The position numbers were made by a program, and so were the translations under genes. Shown piece after piece: positions 38,079-46,214 of a stretch of DNA of 64,000 bases (position 1 is its first letter; each line of letters starts with the position of its first letter). The stretch covers positions 62,001 to 126,000 of the forward strand of contig NZ_JAOWKX010000004.1 of the NCBI RefSeq assembly GCF_025751585.1, given 5' to 3'. Source of the DNA: Fluctibacter corallii (GTDB lineage Bacteria; Pseudomonadota; Gammaproteobacteria; Enterobacterales; Alteromonadaceae). The notes below the pieces were generated by a model. The model was not told where the DNA came from. It made no database searches and saw only the letters and a program-made list of their open reading frames with translations.

Positions 38079-38795
38079 TTGACGTTATCTGAAGAAGAGC
38101 TAGCTATACAGGAGCGAGCGATAGCATGGGCCAAAGCCAATCGTACTCGAATTGCGAATGAGCTAACGTGTAAAAACAAGTTCCCTCCTGAAGAAAATCC
38201 GGTTTCAATTTTTATGGCTGGCTCTCCAGGTGCTGGTAAGACAGAAACGTCTAAAAAGCTGATTGAAAACCTAGACGGTCAAGGAAGGGTGGTTAGAATT
38301 GACGCTGATGAACTTCGAGAGCATATCCCTAATTATAACGGCACTAACTCGTATTTGTTCCATAGAGCAGTTTCGTTCATAGTTGAACGTATAGTCGATA
38401 ATGTATTTAAGCGGAAACAAAGCTTTATACTTGATGGGACATTGTCGAAGTACTCTGTTGCAGAAAAAAACATAGATAGAGCGTTACTAAAAAATCGCCT
38501 TGTTGTAATAGTATACGTCTACATGGAGCCAGTTGTCGCTTGGGACTTCGTGCAAAGACGTGAAGCCGTAGAGGGGAGACGGATTGAAAAAGAAGTCTTT
38601 ATAGATCAGTTTTTTGCAGCAAAAGAAGTTGTCAATAAGCTTAAAGCTTCGTATCGAGATAGGGTTAAAGTAATGCTATTCAGTAAAGATCTAACCAATG
38701 ACGAGACTTATTATAAGGATAATATTTCGTCAATTGACAACCATGTTAAGCAAAAGTATACTCCTGCGTCCCTTGAACAGGCCTTGTCAGATTGA
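38079..38795 (+). CDS. Zeta-toxin-like nucleotide-sugar or small-molecule kinase
   Basis: A 238-residue P-loop protein of the zeta toxin group. It has the Walker A motif GSPGAGKT (48-55), RIDADELREHIP with aspartates near 75-77 where zeta toxins have the catalytic base, and FVQRREAVEGRRI as the lid arginine region. Zeta toxins phosphorylate UDP-GlcNAc and block peptidoglycan synthesis; many chromosomal relatives have other substrates. The TTG start at 38079 has AAGGAG 7 nt upstream. It lies between a 138-residue and a 55-residue unknown gene in the island. Confidence 0.82.
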   Translation: MTLSEEELAIQERAIAWAKANRTRIANELTCKNKFPPEENPVSIFMAGSPGAGKTETSKKLIENLDGQGRVVRIDADELREHIPNYNGTNSYLFHRAVSFIVERIVDNVFKRKQSFILDGTLSKYSVAEKNIDRALLKNRLVVIVYVYMEPVVAWDFVQRREAVEGRRIEKEVFIDQFFAAKEVVNKLKASYRDRVKVMLFSKDLTNDETYYKDNISSIDNHVKQKYTPASLEQALSD

Positions 38796-38900
38796 TATAT
38801 CTTAGGTAACTTTGATCTGGATTAATGGTCAAACTTGTATAAATATTAGTGTATGTGTTCTGGTTGTGTAACTAGTGTTTGAGGAAATTGGAGAGTTGAT

Positions 38901-39068
38901 ATGATATTCAAACGAAAAGAAATGGCTAGTGATAGCAGTTTCTCTACGTTTTTTCACACGGCATCCTCGAGAGATAAAAAGCGTGTTTTTCAAAAAGTTA
39001 TGAAAAACGCTAACGAGATGCAACGAGAAATAATTAAGGCTAGCAACCAACAAGTTGCAGCCAAATAA
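38901..39068 (+). CDS. Small 55-residue protein downstream of the zeta-like kinase
   Basis: An ATG at 38901 with GGAGAG 7 nt upstream opens a 55-codon frame ending at 39068. The product is highly charged: MIFKRKEMASDSSFSTFF, then a basic helical region RDKKRVFQKVMKNANEMQRE. It lies 105 bp after the zeta-like gene and right before a strong terminator, consistent with a real last gene of the cassette. It resembles small proteins that accompany zeta-like genes in other gammaproteobacteria from memory, which I cannot verify here. Confidence 0.65.
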   Translation: MIFKRKEMASDSSFSTFFHTASSRDKKRVFQKVMKNANEMQREIIKASNQQVAAK

Positions 39069-39093
39069 AACCCAGCTCTTCGCTGGGTTTTTT
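39069..39093 (+). terminator. Rho-independent terminator closing the zeta cassette
   Basis: AACCCAGC pairs with GCTGGGTT around TCTTC, followed by T6. It directly follows the 55-codon gene. Confidence 0.9.
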
Positions 39094-39137
39094 ATCAAAT
39101 TCATAGGTCTAATTCTAACTTCTTCGTTGTTACTTAA

Positions 39138-39339
39138 TTGGACTTCCCCGAAGCCATTGAGGCGGTTTATTCGAAACCGCAGTTACAACTGTGTATCGTA
39201 CATCAAATTCGCCACTCTCTACGCTATGTGAACTGGAAACAGCGCAAGGTCATTGCCGCTGACCTGAAAAGTATTTACGGCGCAGCCACATTAGCTGAAG
39301 CGGAGATGGCCTTGGCAGACTTCGCTGAAAAATGGGATT
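39138..39339 (+). pseudogene. IS256-family transposase fragment
   Basis: The reading frame from 39138 gives DFPEAIEAVYSKPQLQLCIV, then HQIRHSLRYVNWKQRKVIAA and AEMALADFAEKWD, the classical middle part of mutator/IS256 transposases. The N-terminus with the first catalytic Asp and the C-terminus are absent, and no terminal repeats were found. The match stops near 39339, where the DUF2971 region begins. Confidence 0.85.
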
Positions 39340-39360
39340 ACCGTATAAGGCAAGTTATTA

Positions 39361-40174
39361 ATGTTCTGCAAATTTTTACCCCCTCAAAGACGAGATGTGA
39401 TATCAAACCTAAAAATAAGATTTTCTCAATTGTCAGCTCTTAATGATCCTTTTGAAAGCAGCTTTTTACTTAATTTAAGGGGATTGGACCAACTTCTAAA
39501 AGAGTCTGCGGAGGAAGCGTGGAAGCTATGGGAAAACCTGCCAAAGTATGAAAAGACGGAAGAGAATAGAAACAGTGTTAGAAGAGTAGTCGAGGAGCTA
39601 AACGAGTTTAAAGAAGAAAAATTTAACTCGAAAACTTTAGGCAACAACCTTCGAGATACCATAGAACGTAATATTGGAATACTTAGTTTAAGCAAAACAA
39701 ACGAAAATCTCTTAATGTGGTCACATTACGCACAGAATCATCAAGGCTTCGTAATTGGTTTTAACGAAGAACATGACTTTTTCTTTCAAAAAAAACTCAC
39801 AAAATGAGTTTACTAAGCCTATCCACATCAGATATGAAACTCAAATTCCTCAGATTGATGATGATCATGACGACTTTTACAATATTGTCATGGGTACAAA
39901 GTCGATCGACTGGGCTTACGAAGAGGAGGTTAGGGTTACTAGGCAAATAAATCAAACATTATCATTTTGTGATGTAGATAAGGACGGAAAAGCTATACAT
40001 CTGTTTGATATACCCCCTTCTTTATTCGGAGCAATTTACTTGGGAGCAAATTCAGATGCTGAACTGGGAAGCGTGATGAGGAAAGAACTGAAAGATAAGA
40101 ATATAGATATTCCAATTTTCAAAGGTACGATTTTGTCCGACCAATTTAAGCTCACATGGGAAAGAGTTTACTAA
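39361..40174 (+). pseudogene. DUF2971 protein gene, frame broken at an A8 run
   Basis: The first part (39361-39807) has the family start MFCKFLPPQRRDVISNLKIRFS, ALNDPFES, and later LSLSKTNENLLMWSHYAQNH and GFVIGFNEEHDFFF. The second part, in the +1 frame (from about 39790 to 40174), continues KPIHIRYE, IDWAYEEEVRV, and a C-terminal FGAIYLGAN. The two halves join exactly at a run of eight A (39788-39795): removing one A would give one unbroken DUF2971 protein of about 270 residues. It may be a true mutation, a sequencing error or slippage. DUF2971 proteins are common in defence-rich islands; function unknown. Confidence 0.8.
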
Positions 40175-40256
40175 ACTCTTGCTATAGACATGCTACAAAA
40201 ATAAAATTTTGACTAAGGATGTTATTGATTACTAAGGCTAATAGCCTTGATAAAAA

Positions 40257-40333
40257 TGGTGGCCCCTCCCAGACTTGAACTGGGGACCTACCGATTATGA
40301 GTCGGGTGCTCTAACCAACTGAGCTAAAGGGCC
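40257..40333 (-). tRNA. tRNA with CAU anticodon, probably tRNA-Ile2
   Basis: On the minus strand a cloverleaf can be folded: acceptor GGCCCTT with AGGGGCC, D-arm GCTC/GAGC, anticodon loop CTCATAA, and T-arm with GTTCAAGTC, ending with an encoded CCA. The anticodon CAT could be Met or Ile2; the GGCCC acceptor stem and GACTCATAATCG arm look like Ile2 (AUA, C34 modified to lysidine). The island ends at its 3' end, as in typical tRNA integration. A short AAGGCT/AGCCTT hairpin follows. Confidence 0.85.
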
Positions 40334-40806
40334 ATTTTGGAGGATGTTGAGAGAGTGTTGGCAAGGTGCTTTATCCCTCAAGCGTGGCGCAGTATAAGAA
40401 ACTTTGGTGCGCTTGTCATCCTATAAACCGTCTGGTTTTGATTGTTTGGCGAACTTTTGTTCAACGAGAGTGCGGCATGACACCTAACGAAGTGGGTTTG
40501 CTGCCCATTGCCCTTTACTTCGGGTGCTCTCAGCTGGGCTTGATAAGCGTATTTGCGCTTATTTGTGCCTATTTTTTAGTAGACACACTGTACGTAAGAT
40601 TTATTCGGTAAAAATCATCTTCTTGTTTCAAAAGGCATTTATTCACGGATTCTCGTGGTTTGGTTGGTGTTGATTGAAAAATGAACTAAAGTATTGGTAT
40701 TCAATGCTAAAAGTTAGTTTTATCGCTACTAAAGCGTTTTGATCTCTGCTATCTTCCAGTGTTATTGGAACAAATAACAACGAAAATAGAAGAGAAGGTG
40801 AAGTCG
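40334..40806. other. Region upstream of the tRNA and next small gene
   Basis: About 470 bp that should hold the tRNA promoter (minus strand) and the promoter of the 40807 gene. A 44-codon frame from ATG 40477 to 40611, with a hydrophobic middle, is possible but unsupported, so I do not call it. Confidence 0.45.
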
Positions 40807-41160
40807 ATGTATTCCTACTCGGAGAAACTCATGACTGAGAAGCCCTATATTGTTAGTGGTCGAAATACGATTATTCATAAGGTTCGTAAATTTGATTTGT
40901 TGTTGACTAACGGTGAAGACAATCCGCCTGTGCTAGTCACACATAAAGGCTTGAAGGAATACTCCGGCAAGATTCCTGATAATAAGCGTGAAGCGAAAAT
41001 GATGGATATGGAACTGGTCGATGTTACGTTAGGCGATGTGTTTGGCGATGAAAAAACCTTGATTTTTGTGCAAACTCTTAACGGTAAAGAGTACAAAATC
41101 GATTATAGTAAACTCGGCACACCGATGTTTATTAAGGTGCACCAAGACAGCATCTTCTAA
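40807..41160 (+). CDS. Small protein, unknown function
   Basis: A 117-residue cytoplasmic protein starting at ATG 40807 (AAGGTG 8 nt upstream, a better site than the earlier in-frame start at 40759). The sequence is mixed alpha/beta and charged, with EYSGKIPDNKREAKMMDMEL and a C-terminal YKIDYSKLGTPMF. No family recognised. A terminator lies just beyond its stop. Confidence 0.6.
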   Translation: MYSYSEKLMTEKPYIVSGRNTIIHKVRKFDLLLTNGEDNPPVLVTHKGLKEYSGKIPDNKREAKMMDMELVDVTLGDVFGDEKTLIFVQTLNGKEYKIDYSKLGTPMFIKVHQDSIF

Positions 41161-41167
41161 GATTTCA

Positions 41168-41193
41168 AAAAGCCCCGCCTGTGCGGGGTTTTT
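41168..41193 (+). terminator. Rho-independent terminator after the 117-residue protein gene
   Basis: A GCCCCGC / GCGGGG stem with a CTGT loop and a T5 run, flanked by AAAA on the 5' side. Confidence 0.85.
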
Positions 41194-41524
41194 ACTATTC
41201 AGATCACTGAGGCTAACTTCCATAAGTGATCCTTCTGCACACCGTTTTTCTCAAGTCTTCACTTCATACTTCTGCCTAGTTTGATGTTATTTTCACCCAT
41301 GTATCTGAGTCTGCAACGTGACATGGTTGTAAATAAGTGTGTCTTGAATGCGGTCATTAACCTCGTGAAACGATGATTTATCCTATGAAATACTAGGTTT
41401 ATCGCTTCGTCGTGCGTTTCCGTAACAGAGCCGTTTTCGTGGTGTGTTTGCTTTTTATTTCACTATCTTATTTCCATACATCTGACTCGTAGCGAGTTGA
41501 GAGTAATACCAAAGGGGATAAGTT
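41194..41524. other. Intergenic region before the DUF3718 gene
   Basis: About 330 bp with no gene I can support. It probably contains the promoter of the DUF3718 gene; no clear motif stands out. Confidence 0.4.
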
Positions 41525-41845
41525 ATGAAAGCAACTGTATGTTTATCAGCCATTGTGATGAGTGTCGGACTTACTGCAGCATCGACTGCGTCTGCTGCGA
41601 TAGACCCATCTACAGAGCGTGTATTGGTAAAAGTGTGCAAAGCATTGAAAACTGACAATCAAGCACGCTTGCGTCATGTGCTTAAGCGTAATCATTTGGG
41701 ATATCGTCAAATTGCCGAGGGGCTGCGCTGTAATGGTCAAGATGCGCTAACCTTTGCGATGTCGCACGGTGCAGAAGGCAGTGCGTATTATCTTGCCAGA
41801 AAAGCCAATATTGATATGAGCACGTTGGTCGCAAAACTCGACTGA
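41525..41845 (+). CDS. DUF3718 exported protein
   Basis: A 106-residue protein with a signal peptide (to STASA). It has the DUF3718 pattern VCKALKTDNQARLRHVLKR, YRQIAEGLRCNGQDALTFA and SHGAE, with two conserved cysteines. The family is small, mostly in Alteromonadales and Shewanella, with unknown role, probably periplasmic. A hairpin (GCCTGAGCAA / TTGCTCAGGC, 41855-41888) follows. Confidence 0.85.
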   Translation: MKATVCLSAIVMSVGLTAASTASAAIDPSTERVLVKVCKALKTDNQARLRHVLKRNHLGYRQIAEGLRCNGQDALTFAMSHGAEGSAYYLARKANIDMSTLVAKLD

Positions 41846-41854
41846 ATAGAGGCA

Positions 41855-41888
41855 GCCTGAGCAAGCCAGCCATTTCGGTTGCTCAGGC
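41855..41888 (+). terminator. Hairpin after the DUF3718 gene
   Basis: A 10-bp inverted repeat, GCCTGAGCAA and TTGCTCAGGC, with a 14-nt loop just past the stop. There is no T-run. Confidence 0.4.
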
Positions 41889-42213
41889 AAAACTGTCTAC
41901 CATGGGTTTGTACACGTTTATCACCGTTTGCCAATCATTCGTCACAAATGGGTTCACTATCGGCAGCCGTTATTCGACACTCCTCGTGTCGGATTAGTGA
42001 CCCGATGAATGCATGTTTAATAAAACATGTATTGTTTCCTGAATTTTTATGGGGCTGTTTGCCAGTTTGGTACAGCCTCTTTTTTTGGGGAAAAGCGGCA
42101 GAAGATGACATATTTCGTTACGATCTCTCGCTTGCGAAAGATTGTCATGGTGGTTGAACTGTACTGGACTATGTAGACGTTAACCTGATCCAGAGCACAC
42201 TCAAGAGCGCACT
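41889..42213. other. Intergenic region before the LytTR regulator
   Basis: About 325 bp without a supported gene. A 92-codon frame overlapping it (41879-42157) has no ribosome site and no recognisable product. It probably contains the promoter of the LytTR gene. Confidence 0.4.
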
Positions 42214-43020
42214 ATGCCGATATCTGCCATTATTGTTGATGATGAACCACTTGCCCGAGAAGGACTCATGCTGCGCATTGGGCAGGAGTCAGACTTCAAC
42301 GTACTAACCGACTGTGCCTGCGGTGCAGAGGCATTAGACGCGATTCATACCCTTACACCAGATGTGGTTTTTGCCGACATTGAAATGCCAGGATTGTCGG
42401 GCTTTGAATTGGTGAACGCGCTCAATGACGCCCCGTTTTTACCTAAAATTATATTTGTTACGGCTTACCAAGAATTTGCGCTAGAAGCATTTGAGTGTCA
42501 GGTGTTTGATTACTTACTCAAGCCTTATTCTGATGCGCGTTTAGCGAGTTGCTTGAATAAACTCCGACAAGCATATAGTGAGCAAGTTGCATTTGATCGC
42601 CAACAGCAGTTAACGGATTTACTGGGTAAAAAAACAGGCAAAACGCTAGAGGGCTTTATGTCGTCGCTAGCGCAACAAGCGAGCATGTCTCCCGATAGCG
42701 ATACCCTCATTTTTAAGAACGGTACAGAGCGACTTCGTTTAGTGATGAGTGAGATATTATGGGTAGAAGCAGCAGGTGACTACTTATATTTACACACCCA
42801 AAGGGGCAATTTTATTGTGCGCCAAACACTGAAACAATTAGAAACCGAACTGCACCAACATTGCTTTCCTCGTGTGAGCCGCTCTGCCATGATTAATATG
42901 AGCCATGTAACAAAACTCACGCCAAATTCTAACGGTGAATACTATGCCACACTTAACAATGGCGACGAGGTGAAGGTAAGCCGAAAATATAGAGCCAAAT
43001 TACATAAATTCTTTTATTAG
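42214..43020 (+). CDS. LytTR family response regulator
   Basis: A 268-residue regulator: receiver domain (1-120) with VDDEPLAREG and phosphoacceptor Asp55 in VVFADIEMPG, a linker, and a C-terminal LytTR DNA-binding domain (about 165-268) with ILWVEAAGDYLYLHT and VSRSAMINMSHV. No sensor kinase is next to it. Two genes downstream form an LrgA/LrgB pair, the classical target of LytTR regulators, so it probably controls lrgAB. Confidence 0.93.
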   Translation: MPISAIIVDDEPLAREGLMLRIGQESDFNVLTDCACGAEALDAIHTLTPDVVFADIEMPGLSGFELVNALNDAPFLPKIIFVTAYQEFALEAFECQVFDYLLKPYSDARLASCLNKLRQAYSEQVAFDRQQQLTDLLGKKTGKTLEGFMSSLAQQASMSPDSDTLIFKNGTERLRLVMSEILWVEAAGDYLYLHTQRGNFIVRQTLKQLETELHQHCFPRVSRSAMINMSHVTKLTPNSNGEYYATLNNGDEVKVSRKYRAKLHKFFY

Positions 43021-43183
43021 CCGTTCCTTGCTATTGAGATGCCTCGCTCACCCAATCATGGTGTTTACATAATTGTGGCAGCGGCTTATGGCTTAGATAG
43101 TCCAGTAATACAGTTGAAGGGATTTATTCAAGCGTGCTATACGTTTACCTATTAGCCAGTCTTCTAATGGATACCCACACCGG

Positions 43184-43582
43184 ATGATGAAAATAACAAT
43201 AGAATGGACAAAAGCGATAACCCTCGTATTGGTGTGCGTATTTGCTGGGCAATGGCTGGCGAGGGATGTGCTGCAAAATATCGGTATATACATGCCATCA
43301 CCGCTCATTGGCTTACTCCTGTTGTTTGGTGGATTGGTTCTACTCGGCGCAGGCAATACGCCAACAGCACTGCATAACGTGAGCCAGTTTTTACTTAAAC
43401 ATATGTCGTTGTTTTTTGTGCCAGCGACGCTGTCGGTAATTTTATACTGGTCTGAGATTTCCTCTCACCTTGTGGTGCTGATTGCGATTGTGGTGAGTAC
43501 ATTTATTGGCATGCTTTGCACCCTATATACGTTCAAGTGGTTAACCGGAAAAGCGGCTATCGATCCATCGGATAGGAATTAA
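43184..43582 (+). CDS. LrgA/CidA family membrane protein
   Basis: A 132-residue inner-membrane protein of the LrgA/CidA (YohJ) family, with four hydrophobic helices. It carries the family motif MPSPLIGLLLLFGGLVL and KHMSLFFVPATLSVI. These holin-like proteins work with LrgB in murein hydrolase control and overflow-metabolite (pyruvate) handling. 9 bp from lrgB. Confidence 0.92.
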   Translation: MMKITIEWTKAITLVLVCVFAGQWLARDVLQNIGIYMPSPLIGLLLLFGGLVLLGAGNTPTALHNVSQFLLKHMSLFFVPATLSVILYWSEISSHLVVLIAIVVSTFIGMLCTLYTFKWLTGKAAIDPSDRN

Positions 43583-43591
43583 TAGGTCACC

Positions 43592-44275
43592 ATGCTATTT
43601 ACTGTTATCTGGCTATTGCTGACCGTTTTTTGTTACAGCCTCTCTGCTGCGTTGTATCGCAAGTGTCATGCAACACCCATACTGCACCCAATCTTGCCCA
43701 GCGCGTTACTCGTATATGTATTTATTTATCTACTTGATGAAAAAGTAAGTAGTTACTTAACTTATACAAGCTTAATTCATTGGATGTTGGCGCCAGCTAC
43801 TGTGGTGCTGGCAGTGCCTATGTTTAAACACCTGTATGTGGTTAAAGTGCTGGGCTGGCAAGGGTTAGCGGCGATGCTGGTGGGCGGCATTATGGGGCCG
43901 ATTTCATGTTTTCTAATATTGTGGGGAAGTGGCGTTGACACGGCCCTGCTATTAACGAGTTTAACGAAATCGATTACTACACCTTTAGCTATCGAAACGG
44001 CCGAGGCAATTGGCGGCATTCCCTCAATTGCAGCGGTAATGGTGATTCTGACTGGCATTTCTGGTGCGATGATGTCGCAATGGGTGTTCACGCTAACAGG
44101 GTGCAGTCACAGTCAAAGCAAGGGCTTGGCGTTAGGTACGGCTGCGCACGCAGTGGGCACCAGCCGAGCAGCATTGATTGATGAGCATGCGGTTGCCTGT
44201 TCAAGTATCGCTCTGTGTTTGAATGGGGTTATGACATCGCTTTGTCTGCCGATAATAATCTCGATGATAAAGTAA
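43592..44275 (+). CDS. LrgB family membrane protein
   Basis: A 227-residue inner-membrane protein of the LrgB/CidB (YohK) family. Motifs include LAPATVVLAVPMFKH, LTKSITTPLAIETAEAIGG and GTAAHAVGTSRA, with about six helices. It acts with the LrgA-like protein encoded just before it, and both follow a LytTR regulator. Function as above; whether it transports pyruvate here is not visible. Confidence 0.93.
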   Translation: MLFTVIWLLLTVFCYSLSAALYRKCHATPILHPILPSALLVYVFIYLLDEKVSSYLTYTSLIHWMLAPATVVLAVPMFKHLYVVKVLGWQGLAAMLVGGIMGPISCFLILWGSGVDTALLLTSLTKSITTPLAIETAEAIGGIPSIAAVMVILTGISGAMMSQWVFTLTGCSHSQSKGLALGTAAHAVGTSRAALIDEHAVACSSIALCLNGVMTSLCLPIIISMIK

Positions 44276-44624
44276 AGCGTATTCTATTTTAATGGCTCGG
44301 CTATATTGATTTAGCCTGCGAAAATAAATGCAACGTTTAAAATGAATGCCTTCGACTAACGTGATTGTTATTCATACACTTTTTACCTGTTCTGGTCGGA
44401 TTACCCGCAGTTGTTCAGGTTAAGGGTATGAATTAGCTTGGAAAAAAATCTGTAAGCTGCTATCTATTAAACAGTTGGATGTCAAAATGGGCTGGTTGTT
44501 TTTGGCCGATTGTTATCTCGTCTTTAAACATCCGTTTGTCCATTAAGAAGCAAACCTCAGGCTAATAATATATTGTGCGGCAATTTTGGCGAAGACAAAG
44601 AGTTAGAAAAAGCGAAAAATCTAT
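44276..44624. other. Intergenic region between lrgB and the REC-CheC gene
   Basis: About 350 bp in which I see no gene, repeat or clear terminator. It should hold the promoter of the signalling pair downstream. Confidence 0.4.
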
Positions 44625-45617
44625 ATGTTCTCAGTGTTGATATGCGACGACTCGATGGTTGCGAGGAAGCAGGTAGCAAAATGTTTGCCCCCTGAATGGG
44701 AGGTATCGATACATTTTGCTAAACACGGACAGGAAGCCATTGCTGCGTTAGAGGAAGGGAAGGGACAGCTTCTGTTTCTCGATCTTAACATGCCCGTCTT
44801 AGACGGGTATGAAACCCTTGAAGCCATAAAAGAAAAAGGCTTAATCACACAAGTCATCGTGATTTCAGGTGATGTTCAACCCGAAGCCCATGAGCGGGTT
44901 AAGGCGCTTGGTGCAATTGAGTTTATTGAAAAACCGGTTAATTCTGAACAACTTAAAGCGGTTCTCGACAAACACCAAATTCTTGCCAAAGAAGAAGAGC
45001 AGGAAATCGACTCAGACGCGTTGCCCGCCGATATTCGCGACGTGTATCAAGAGATTACCAATATTGCGATGGGGCAGGCTGGTGATCACCTTGCTCGCAT
45101 TTTCAATGTATTCGTTCGCTTACCTATTCCTAACGTGAATCTGATTGAAGTGTCTGAGTTGCATATGATGCTCAGCGATATCGAACAAAAAGAGTCTGTG
45201 TCGGGCATTTGTCAGGGGTTTGTTGGCCCTGGCGTGGCTGGAGAGGCGTTGTTTATTCTAAGCGATTCCAGCTTTGGCGATGTGGCTAAAATTCTTGATA
45301 TTAAAGAAAATGTTGACGATCAAGTTCAGCTCGAACTACTAATGGATGCTGCCAATATTCTTATTGGCACTTGCCTTCGTGGCTTGGCGATTCAGCTGGA
45401 TTTATTGTTTAGCCAAGGGCATCCGGTTGTGTTAGGACAGCATCGAAATGTGACCGAGCTGATTGCATCGAATAAAATGAAATGGAAGCGCTCGCTCGCC
45501 ATTGAGTTAAGTTATGGCTTAGAAGGGTACAATGTTCAATGTGACCTAGTGCTGTTGTTTACAGAAGAGTCGATGCGTGTAATGAATTATAAACTTTCGC
45601 ACTTGTTGGAGGATTAG
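44625..45617 (+). CDS. Response regulator with CheC-like phosphatase domain
   Basis: A 330-residue two-domain protein. The receiver domain (1-120) has ICDDSMVARKQV, phosphoacceptor Asp53 in LFLDLNMPVLDG and IEKPVNSEQL with the conserved lysine. The second half (about 133-325) is CheC-like with EITNIAMGQAGDHL, giving the E-xx-N pair (Glu143, Asn146), and a second site MDAANILIGTCL that has Asp in place of Glu. Such proteins remove phosphate from receiver domains. It is 3 bp from a PAS protein gene. Confidence 0.9.
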   Translation: MFSVLICDDSMVARKQVAKCLPPEWEVSIHFAKHGQEAIAALEEGKGQLLFLDLNMPVLDGYETLEAIKEKGLITQVIVISGDVQPEAHERVKALGAIEFIEKPVNSEQLKAVLDKHQILAKEEEQEIDSDALPADIRDVYQEITNIAMGQAGDHLARIFNVFVRLPIPNVNLIEVSELHMMLSDIEQKESVSGICQGFVGPGVAGEALFILSDSSFGDVAKILDIKENVDDQVQLELLMDAANILIGTCLRGLAIQLDLLFSQGHPVVLGQHRNVTELIASNKMKWKRSLAIELSYGLEGYNVQCDLVLLFTEESMRVMNYKLSHLLED

Positions 45618-45620
45618 GTC

Positions 45621-46103
45621 ATGAGCCAAGATGATATGACAGAAATGCACTGGCTAATTGACATGATCCAAACCGTAGATGTGGGTGTGGTGGTGCTTGA
45701 TCGTGAAAACCGTATTCAAGTATGGAATGGGTTCATGGAAAGCCATAGCGGCAAACTACCCAGTGAAGTGCGGGGGAAAACCCTTTTTGAAGTCTTTGAT
45801 TATATTGACGAAGAATGGTTTAACCGCAAAACCCGTCCTGTGTTTGAATTGCGTACTCGTGCGTTTATGACGTGGGAGCAAAGACCATTTTTATTCAAAT
45901 TTCCCAATTATCGACCGATAACAGGCAGTGAGGATGTCATGTATCAGAACATCACGTTGTCTGCGTTAACCAGTACAACGGGTCAGGTTGATAATATCTG
46001 TATGATGATTTACGACGTAACCGATATTGCTGCGAATAAAAAAGAATTGGAAGCAGTGCAGGTTCGTTTGTTGGAAGATCGCGAAAAGTCGACTTCAAAT
46101 TAA
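45621..46103 (+). CDS. Stand-alone PAS domain protein
   Basis: A 160-residue protein made of one PAS domain (about 8-145): DVGVVVLDRENRIQVWNGFM and GKTLFEVFDYI in the early part, then a C-terminal helix KKELEAVQVRLLEDREKS. In related sensors that helix leads into a GGDEF or kinase domain; here the protein stops. It starts 3 bp after the REC-CheC gene and is probably co-transcribed and co-functional with it. The ligand is unknown. Confidence 0.87.
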   Translation: MSQDDMTEMHWLIDMIQTVDVGVVVLDRENRIQVWNGFMESHSGKLPSEVRGKTLFEVFDYIDEEWFNRKTRPVFELRTRAFMTWEQRPFLFKFPNYRPITGSEDVMYQNITLSALTSTTGQVDNICMMIYDVTDIAANKKELEAVQVRLLEDREKSTSN

Positions 46104-46214
46104 ACGAAAATTGTCGTGATTGTCCTATCGAATCGGTTCAAACCCATAAGGCCGCTTTCTGATATCTCTGTCAGCTGTAGTCGTTTGAATTATCTTATTG
46201 AGGCATAGAGGTTT

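Noticed and set aside
37014..40260. Direct repeats (att sites) flanking the island
   Set aside because: I looked for the tRNA 3' end sequence near 37.0 kb and saw no copy, so no att site is claimed.
40366..40611. 81-codon frame next to the tRNA, with possible start at 40477
   Set aside because: It overlaps the tRNA promoter zone and has no supporting ribosome site or family.
41879..42157. 92-codon frame before the LytTR regulator
   Set aside because: No ribosome site, and it begins inside the hairpin after the DUF3718 gene.
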